The notes under the pieces are model-generated. The model saw only the letters and a list, made by a program, of their open reading frames with translations. It was not told the DNA's origin and did no database searches. This document shows, piece after piece, positions 56,576-64,000 of a stretch of 64,000 bases of DNA. Origin of the DNA: Cryptomeria japonica. Its lineage: Eukaryota > Streptophyta > Pinopsida > Cupressales > Cupressaceae. The position numbers and the translations under genes are program-made. The stretch is from assembly GCF_030272615.1 (NCBI RefSeq), contig NC_081412.1, positions 27,102,001 to 27,166,000 of the forward strand, written 5' to 3'. Each line of letters opens with the position of its first letter. Within the stretch, counting starts at the first letter, position 1.

Positions 56576-59212
56576 ATGTCAGATAATATCAGCGAAGAAC
56601 AAAATAAGTAGACAATTGCTAGATTATGGTCTAACTTGAAAAGAAAAGGTGATGGGAAATGTTATTGTCCCTGCAAAATTTGTAAGGGCTTAAAGACTAG
56701 AAGACTTCTAATCAAAATAGCTAAGAAACATTGTAGGTAGCATGGTCACATTGAAGGGGGACATGATTATCATCCACTGGTAAGTTGTTCATTATATCAT
56801 TTTAACAATTTATATACATAAGAAATCACTTGATAATGAGATCATGATCATGGTTTATTTATGTTGATCATTTTTATATAGGTCAAGCACCCCAAGGCAC
56901 ATGATATGGACCAACACAACCCGAAGAAGATGGTTTTTGAAGTGGAGGAACATGGAGGTGTGAATATCAAAGCTGAAGATAATGATCCCATGGAAGATGA
57001 TGATCATGTACCAAAAAACACAATTGAAGATGATGGTACAAATACATTGATCCATGACACATTTAGTACTGGCACAGCTGATCATGATGATCAGGATGAC
57101 CTTGATGTTCATGATTTACCTCTTCTTGAGAAGGCATATGAGCCCCTTTACAAAGGCTCCCAAACAACTCTTCTCTCTGCTGTATTGTTGCTGGTGAACT
57201 TGAAGGTTATGAATGTTTTATCCAGCATAACAATCTCACGTATGTTAAGGTGTGTCATACATGTCATTAAAATTAATAAATGGTGAATCATGTACCATTA
57301 ATATTCTTTATATTAACACCTCAAACTTCTTTTTTTTTTGCTGTAGATTGATAGGTGAGTTTTTCTTACCACCATCAAATATTCTACCTCGCTCATACCG
57401 AGAATTATTTGCCATTATGAAAGATATTGGAATGGAGTATCAAACAACAGATGCTTGTCCCAATGATCATATTATATATCATAAACAACATGAATTTGGA
57501 ACAGAATGCCTTGAATGTCATATCAGTAGATATCAAATAGATCAAATAACAAAAAAGGTGCCTCGCAGGGTTCTTCATTATATTCCTATTATTCCACGTA
57601 TGCAACGATTATTCAGGTGCACTAGCTTGGCACAATTTATGGATTACCATGCACGCAATAGAAGTCGAGATGACATTATTCGAATTCCTGTGGATGGTTC
57701 AGCATTTATGGACATAGAGGAAAAGTGGCCACACTTTAAAGAAGAACATTGTAATATCAGGCTTTCATTGGCAGCGGACAGTGTCAGTCCATTTGGAGAG
57801 TTGAGATCTGTTTACTCGGTGTGGCTTATTTTTGTTATCAACAATAATATTCCTCCATGGATGTAAATAAAGAGGGAGCACATAATGTTGGCAATGATTG
57901 TTCCAGGTATTTTATCATTTAATAGTCATCTACATTTAATTATAAATATTGCAATAAAATGGTCATAATAATTATGTAATGTTTTTGTTCATTCCACTAG
58001 GCAAGTATCAAGTTAAAGATATGAATGTATATATTGAGCCTCTTATCGATGAGTTGCTGGAGTTATGGAATGGTGTGACCATGTATGACATCTCTAGACC
58101 AATAGGACAAAGACAATTTCAATTCCATGCAATGCTTGTATGGACAATACATGATGCCCCAGGCTAACACATTTTTGTGGTACGTTATAGTGTTCAAGTT
58201 GCGCATGATAATTATAATTATAAAAATTAATAGATTTAATAGAATTATACATTATCTTGTAGGTCTTCAAACAAAGGGAAAATTTGCATGTCCAGTTTGT
58301 GGTCCAAAGATGAAATCCCATCATTCAAAAAGTTTAGGAAAGCAGGTGTTTGATGAGTATAGGCACTTCCTTCACAAAAATCATAAGTACCAAAATACTA
58401 AAAAACATCTTTTCAATGGGAAAGAAGAGACTACATCAAAGCCATGAAGAATGACTCCTCACTTATGGAAGTTGGAATATAATAGAATTAATTGTCAAGG
58501 TAATATCATTCCATCTAATGGTTTATGTTTGGAATTTGAATTTTTCTATCGTGTTTTGTTTACTGATGATGTAATTGATAATACTGAAGGTCATCAAGGC
58601 ATGGATGACCACCTTCGCAAGGGACTAAAAAGTTATCCCAGACAATTTAGTAGGTTGCGTTACTACGAGCAGCTACAAATTATGCATTTGTTTGATACAA
58701 TGCATATTGGAAAGAATATAATAGAGACATTATGGAAAATATTGGATGGAAGGCATGACAAAGAAAAAATTGTCAAAATTTGTAGTGACATTATGGAATC
58801 CAATCATGCAATGAAAAATGCCATTCAATCAAATAGCAATGGAGATCAGATTAATATAAGTGCCCTTCCTTGGTTATTAACGGAGTAGCAAAGCAATTCT
58901 ATAAAAGAAGTCATACGAAAAATTTGATTTCCCACAGGATTTGCTACGAACATAAATAATCTCATATCAAAGAAGAGTGAATTTGGGCCAGGGATGAAAA
59001 CGCATGATTGGCATACCTTCATTAAGGTAATTCGCGTTCTTGTGTATTTACTATATATTTGTATACTGCGCATGTAATTTTCATTGTATTATGTTAGAAA
59101 ACAATGAAAAGATCATTTTATAATTGTTGCAGTACGTTCTACCTCTATCTCTCCCAGACCATTTCGACAATAATATCAAGCAAGTCATATATGATCTTGG
59201 AAAATACATGAG
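56576..59212 (+). pseudogene. TNP2-type CACTA transposase, truncated and with multiple stops
   Basis: Exons by eye: 56576-56779 (start MSDNIS, then a CYCPCKICK zinc-binding start), 56882-57249 (acidic stretch, then LEKAYEPLYKGSQTTLLSAV), 57347-57906 (LPPSNILPRSYRELFAIMKD; HYIPIIPRMQRLFRCTS; IPVDGSAFMDIEEKWPHF), 58001 to about 58180 (VYIEPLIDELLELWNGV), 58263 to about 58880 (KGKFACPVCGPKMKS; YYEQLQIMHLFDTMHIGKN), 58938-59026 (DUF4218-like ATNINNLISKKSEFG) and 59133-59212 (VLPLSLPDHFDNNIKQ). These match the plant TNP2/Transposase_21 and DUF4218 order. Introns have GT/AG borders. Damage: TAG at codon 12, TAA at 57864, TAA at about 58165, TGA at 58445, TAG at 58886. The C-terminus after DUF4218 is missing. 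The enzyme would cut the ends of CACTA elements. Confidence 0.92.
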
Positions 59213-60470
59213 GTAAGTAGTGATGTTTGCCATATGTTTGAAATTTTTATGATCATATCGGTCCCCTGCCTAAAAGCTTTTTTCCTTGATTTGTTTGTGA
59301 TACACATTGAGAGATTTTTGTTTTCCTTTTATTTATGCATGTCTTAACCATTCTCCACATGCTTCCCATTCTTATTTAGATTGTTGTATTTTTACATATG
59401 TTGGAATCTGTAGTTCCACGTACATGTTTTCTATGTTCTTTGTAATTGTATGAAAAGGTGTAAAATGTGGGTATAGTCCAAAATCTTGATTACCAACAAG
59501 CTATTGTTGTTTAATAGTTCCAGTGTTTGTATTAATTGAAACAGTTTAACCCTTTTAACATGTTTCATAGCAAACCTGCACTTTGTATGCAATCTTATTG
59601 TTACAGTTCAATTACTGAAGTGATGTGATTTTCAAAAGTATTCCGACGAAAACAAAATTGGTTTTCATTTATGTATTTTATTAAAATTTTAGAGTTTCCT
59701 CATGAACATTTAAACTTAGAAGGATTTAAAAATTCAATACAAGAGTACTGGACATAATTTCTGGAGATAGAACTGAAACTCTCTCCCATGACTTCAGATT
59801 GTTTCCATGCTCTCTAGGCTAGTAGCTTTCAGACACAAAACATAGGTCTTCTAAATTTTGTCCCAACATTAATTAGTTCCTTTCTCTTCTTTTTCATCCT
59901 TTTGGAAAGAGAATTGGAAATTGTTAGGAATGAACATCTTCCTAGGTGATTTGTTAAAATACAATGGGGAACTCAATCAAATTTTAATTCACTTCGTTTT
60001 AAGTTATTATCACAATTCATTGAATTATACTTACAAAAGGCTTATATTTCCAAGGTAAAATATCAATATCTTTCTTGGGTGATATTAGATAGCAGGGTCT
60101 CTTGGCTTAGACAAAATCCTCTCATTGTATTCAAAGTAGATGCATAGCAAATCTAGATGCATCAATAGTTAAATCATAAACAAACACAAGTTCAAAAATT
60201 GTGTTACCAAGTACACTTGGAACCTAGCCTGTAACTAACTAGTTCATACTAGATATTGTTTGGGTGTGGTATTCAATTCTATTAGAATCTACAAAATAAA
60301 TATTAACCTAGAAATTAATGTAAGTGATAACATTTTTCAAATTGTTAAATATAAATGATAATAAAATCAAAATAGCATAACATAGTTGATTTCATAAGAG
60401 AGAAAATGAAAAAGTTCACAATATCTTCACTCGATATCCAAGATTTTTAATCCATGAGGATGATGAGGAT
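59213..60470. other. Inner CACTA interior downstream of transposase
   Basis: No coding sequence. The expected continuation of the DUF4218 domain was not found. Confidence 0.5.
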
Positions 60471-60479
60471 GAGATAGAA

Positions 60480-61145
60480 AACCAAAAGACAAGGAATTGT
60501 TTATCCAAGTTTCCAAATTTTTTAGGATAAGGAAAAAAACATAATCCTATGAAAGAAGGAGAATGTGCAAGTCATTATCTCAAGTTAAAAGAAATTACTT
60601 AAGTAAACTAAACAAACAAATGCAATATCATACTTACGATAAAACATATCCACTTGGTGAATAAAATGGTACATTGGCAAACCCCCTTAAGTGCAATTGA
60701 GGTAAGAAGAAATGGGTCACAAGGTTAGGTATCCATGTAAAATATGAAATAACCCCAAATTATAAAGAGAGTGTGCCCTCTCGAAGTAGAGACTAGAAAA
60801 TCCATAGGACAAAACTCCATCCCAAGTGACATATGTGAAGGATAATATAGACCCACCCCATCCCCTAAAGTTGGTGCCTCCACAAAGAAGAGAGAAAAGC
60901 AATGCAAAATGTTGAATGGTGAATGTTGTAGTAGGTTCATTTGCTTATCCAAAAAAAGAAATTGCTTATCCAAGTTTCCAAATTTGTGACAAGGAAAAAG
61001 TAGAATCTCAATCAAAGAAGGAGAATGTGTAACTCATTATCTTATTCTACCTAAGTAAAAATATTACCTAATTAAGCTTTTTAATAGTGGAATATCACAC
61101 TTAGGATAAAACATATCCAAGGTAAATAAAATATTACATTGATAG
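60480..61145. repeat. Direct duplication, about 200 bp, two copies 465 bp apart
   Basis: 60500-60690 and 60960-61145 share CTTATCCAAGTTTCCAAA(T/A)TT, AGAAGGAGAATGTG, AACTCATTATCT-like and GATAAAACATATCCA segments in the same order, at moderate divergence. Confidence 0.75.
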
Positions 61146-62054
61146 GCTTCTTTGGTTGCTCTAAAAGTGGTGCCTTATGAATTATGTTCTTGGATACTAA
61201 AGTTTCCAAATTCTGGGCACTCTTGATAGCTTCTCGTAGAGATTGTGATTCGAAGGCTTTAACCAAACCTTTAAATGGTTTTTGTTGATGTGTTTTTTAT
61301 GCACTATGCAACACAAAATAAAATACTAAGCATTCTATCCTCTCTTGAACAAAATCCTCCCAAGTGCTAAACTACGTGATCAAATGGGATGACTCCAGGA
61401 TTCCAATAGTCAGTTCTTGACTTTATATTGCAGATAGACTCAATGATTATGATGTGATATATGTTGGAATCACAAGGGGGACTTATGTTACTTGGGTCAA
61501 GACCTATCCATTCTCACGTTTCATGATTGATTTACACTCCATGATTTAGGTCATCCTTAAGCAACATCTCGACTTAGCCAAATTTTGTTTTTTGTACCCT
61601 AATTCTTTAATTTTGACCGCTTACTAGCATTGCCTTAGGTTTTATTGGAATTCTTGCTTCTCTAGCATGGGCACATTTCTAGGGTTCATTCGCACAAATT
61701 GCTCTTGAAGAGAAAGCTAGTATCATGACCATGACTTAAACAAAATTTTAATTTAGTCAAATTATCTCCTCCAAACTTCTATGAGTTCATCGCCTTCATT
61801 CTTCATTATTTGGATGTCTTTTGTCATTGGAAGGTAATTCTTGACCACCATACCTCAATCTTGACCTATGCTACCCTAGAACCCTAGAACCTAGTCATGT
61901 TTACAATTGAGATCTTGGTGACTTGATCACTTAATACAGCTTAATCATGCAGGTCTCATCTAACTCTGACTCCAACACTTAAGCAAATCAACCCTAGCAA
62001 CCAAGTACTTTGGTAAATATCTTGCAACTTGACAACATGGGTAATGATGTAGGA

Positions 62055-62240
62055 ATGGAAGGTGAGACCTATAGAGGTGAGAGAGAGGGTGAGAGGAAGA
62101 GATAATGACCTGGAGAGGGTAGAGAAAGAGAAGTAGAGAGGGAGAGAAGAAGAGAGGGATGGAGAAAGAGACCTAGAGAGGGGAGATAGAAGAGAGATAG
62201 TAGAGAGGGATAGAGAAGAGAGATAGAAGAGAGATACCAA
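62055..62240. repeat. GA-rich low-complexity tract
   Basis: Runs of GAGAGAGAG, GAGAGGGAGAG and AGAGAGATAGAAGAGAGATA. Its complement gives a spurious Ser/Leu-rich reading frame. Confidence 0.95.
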
Positions 62241-62278
62241 TGTCAATCTTTTTCTATAAATTTTTTTTTTTTGAAAAA

Positions 62279-62532
62279 TCGGCCTATCGTCGGAATTTCG
62301 ACTCCAAAGGGTAAAATTACGACAGAGGAGTGTCGTCGGATGCACAGCATCCTCGTCTAAACTCTCCTGGAGGTCATCGTATCAGATGTACAGCATCCTC
62401 ATCGGAACTCTCCTAGAGGCAGTCGTAATTATGACGACCCCCAAGAGAAATCCGATGAGGATGCTGTGCATTTGACGACACTCCTCTGTCGGAATTTTAC
62501 CCTTTGGAGTCAAAATTCTGATGATAGGCCGA
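62279..62532. repeat. Long hairpin (inverted repeat) near the right CACTA end
   Basis: The left arm starting TCGGCCTATCGTCGGAATTT (62279) pairs with a right arm ending GGAGTCAAAATTCTGATGAT then AGGCCGA (62532). Both include AAAGGGTAAAATT, GACAGAGGAGTGTCGTC and GCACAGCATCCTC. The arms are about 90 bases, with a spacer holding a second TCCTAGAGGCAGTCGTAATT copy. It lies 205 bases inside the element end. Confidence 0.9.
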
Positions 62533-62740
62533 GATCGCAACGGTATTCTTTCAGGGTATGAGCATCCATGGCGGTCGTTGGAAAGGTTGGAGGTGATGTC
62601 GGAATTGCGACAACCACAAGGATAGTCGGAACTTCTGACACAAAGTTTTCGACGGCTTTTTTTTGTCAGTAGTGCGATGAAATTGTGTCGGAATCCCGAC
62701 GATTTGCCATCGAAATTTTGACCCAAATGTACTAGTGAAT

Positions 62741-63940
62741 AAGCATCTTTCTTTGTTTTTCTTAATCTTTATTCATAGTTATGTGCATATTTCACATTCT
62801 ATAATTAGGATATCAATTGCTATGGTTGAACACTAGCATGATGTTTGTGCTATGGTATAGATGCGTGGAAACATAATTATGGGATTGTTATATTATAGAG
62901 ATCATAAATCTAGATATCACATATTAGTTATAGCTCTTCTTGGATTGAGTCTAAAGTTGACATACAGTCATAAAGCCATTATTAGCAGATCTATCCATTT
63001 CTAGTAAAGACAATTGAGAAAGTCATTTTGATATTGAGAGTTTCTTATCTATTTACCTATTCATCATTATTAAGCCATAATATTTAGGTCTATTTATCTC
63101 TCTTGCAAAACCTCTGTAAGTGTCCTAGATTGTCCCTACTACTCACTCTTCAATTCAGAAAAATGGAGTTCTAAAGATTTGTTGCACAAGATGGTGTTGA
63201 ACGTATCAACAAGGCTAGCATGGAAGGCATGTTCAAGCTTCCACTTGTACAACTTACAACAAATGATTTGTTGATAGAAGAAATTCTTGAAATAGGGATA
63301 CAATCGAAAGACAAGTAAGTACATACAAACCTCCTCAATTGAAAGTAAAATCTGTGTATAAAATGAGTACATTGAATCCCAATCCATAAACACAATAGAG
63401 ATACCGATGGAGACTTAATTGGATGTAGCATGTCGCACCAAAGCTGTTAGAGTATGTTAAGCTAGTACATAATGTTTCGTAAAGCCACATTAGTATTTTA
63501 CCTAGATCATTATCTACCAAAACTAACTATAGTAATCCTTTTGAGGATTAATTTCATGGTGCTAGATTTTCATTTAGTTCCACTTCTTGTTGGAGAAAAG
63601 AACAGTTATTTCTTGAGGTAGATGAATATCCCATCAACAAAGGACAAGACCCTTTCTAGAATATAACAAATTCTACTCCAACAAAAGATCATGGGGGTTT
63701 CACTAGAGATATTGAATAAGAGATAGACTTCTACTGCTGCATTAAAAGCATTGGCATGTTCTTCATTTATTGATGTAAACTCTCTATGACGCCACCACAA
63801 CCAACAAAGGTGTAAAAAGTTGTTTGCAATGCATGGATTTTTAGGATTGTCCTTTGAGAAAATAGAAGTAAAGTATAGAAGCAGGATCTGCCAGCTCCTG
63901 AGGGAAAGACCATGTGAGACAATAATTTCTATTTTCTTGC
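62741..63940. other. Outer CACTA interior, right of the inner insertion
   Basis: Mostly AT-rich without recognised genes. It includes a possible exon (63164-63315) and leads into the transposase start. Confidence 0.55.
63164..63315 (+). other. Possible exon of unknown gene
   Basis: A plus-strand open stretch after an early TAA reads RFVAQDGVERINKASMEGMF then KLPLVQLTTNDLLIEEILEI and stops being open at a good splice donor (CAA|GTAAGT at 63313). I do not recognise the family. It could be a captured exon or chance. Confidence 0.25.
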
Positions 63941-63955
63941 CTGTGAAGAAAGACC

Positions 63956-64000
63956 ATGTCAGACAATATCAATGAACAACAAAATAAGGAGACAATTGCT
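63956..64000 (+). CDS. Start of a second TNP2-type transposase (outer CACTA), partial
   Basis: ATG at 63956-63958 begins MSDNINEQQNKETIA, matching the inner start at 56576 (MSDNIS...). The preceding TTTTCTTGCCTGTGAAGAAA and following bases match 56563-56616. At codon 12 this copy has GAG where the inner copy has TAG, so it is open here. It continues beyond the window. Confidence 0.8.
   Translation, partial: MSDNINEQQNKETIA

Larger units (their letters stand above)
50490..62737 (+). mobile_element. Inner CACTA (En/Spm-like) element, complete, with AAT target duplication
   Basis: A 12,248-bp element from CACTAATACATTTGG to CCAAATGTACTAGTG, flanked by AAT at 50487-50489 and 62738-62740. Both ends carry subterminal GTCGGAATT/AATTCCGAC motifs. 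It holds a decayed TNP2-type transposase (56576-59212) on the plus strand and a PPR relic near the left end. Three-base target duplications and CACTA termini define the superfamily. I found no second (TNPA-like) gene. Confidence 0.92.
48990..64000 (+). mobile_element. Outer CACTA element, interrupted by an inner one; right end outside window
   Basis: Left terminus CACTAATACATTTGGACTAG at 48990 with subterminal CGACTGAGGTTTCCGAC and AATTCCGACGA repeats. The flanking 5' trinucleotide is GTA (48987-48989). Its PPR pseudogene lies at 49450-50215. A complete sister element (50490-62737) has inserted at 50487-50489 with an AAT duplication. Sequence after 62740 should be the rest of the outer element, because at 63956 a TNP2-type transposase starts that is nearly identical to the inner one. 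Confidence 0.75.

Noticed and set aside
56855-57112. 85-codon minus-strand frame
   Set aside because: Shadow of the acidic transposase exon on the plus strand.
61956-62345. 129-codon minus-strand frame rich in Ser and Leu
   Set aside because: It is the translation of the complement of the GA-rich low-complexity tract and of the CACTA subterminal region; no protein-like features.

Overview
This window looks like intergenic DNA from a large, repeat-rich seed-plant nuclear genome. The evidence is AT-rich spacer, plant-type Ty3/gypsy Tat, Helitron and CACTA elements, plant mobile domain (PMD), PPR and mTERF coding remnants, and spliceosomal GT/AG introns. A gymnosperm such as a conifer is my guess from the style of the mTERF and PPR remnants; I cannot prove the species. 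I see no intact, obviously functional host gene. Every recognisable coding region is a transposon gene or a captured or broken gene fragment.

Layout. 1-1164: mTERF-family pseudogene fragment, then a PPR relic and a CACTA terminus ending at 1164. 1190-6260: a block of tandem and inverted modules resembling a foldback element. 6280-9100: AT-rich spacer with a (TTA)n tract and a minus-strand SINE candidate. 9103-13276: copy 1 of a segmental duplication, carrying two related inverted-repeat elements. 13280-19565: AT-rich spacer with several short tandem duplications and a well-delimited tRNA-derived SINE (17029-17346, 10-bp target duplication). 19566-20164 plus 32819-37860: copy 2 of the duplication. 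It is split by a complete 12.65-kb Tat-lineage LTR retrotransposon (20165-32818, CCTTC target duplication, two 1660-bp LTRs) on the minus strand, which carries a plus-strand (antisense) PMD gene. 37861-about 48989: an autonomous-type Helitron on the minus strand (Rep-helicase plus RPA1-like gene), with a clean hairpin-CTAG 3' terminus exactly where copy 2 loses homology to copy 1. 48990-64000: an outer CACTA element (left TIR at 48990) interrupted by a second, complete CACTA element (50490-62737, AAT target duplication). Both carry PPR gene pieces beside the left end and a TNP2-type transposase on the plus strand. The outer transposase starts at 63956 and runs off the window.

How the parts work together. 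The window is a nested stack: duplicated host DNA, then the LTR element and Helitron in copy 2, then probably the outer CACTA in the Helitron, then the inner CACTA in the outer one. The two duplication copies act as natural empty and filled sites that order some of these events. The Tat pol frame has three in-frame stops and no frameshift, so it is fairly young. The Helitron and CACTA genes have several stops or frameshifts. The features most worth following up are the repeated association of PPR fragments with one CACTA family, the Gag-poor Tat element with an antisense PMD gene, and the Helitron Rep whose second catalytic tyrosine is a cysteine.
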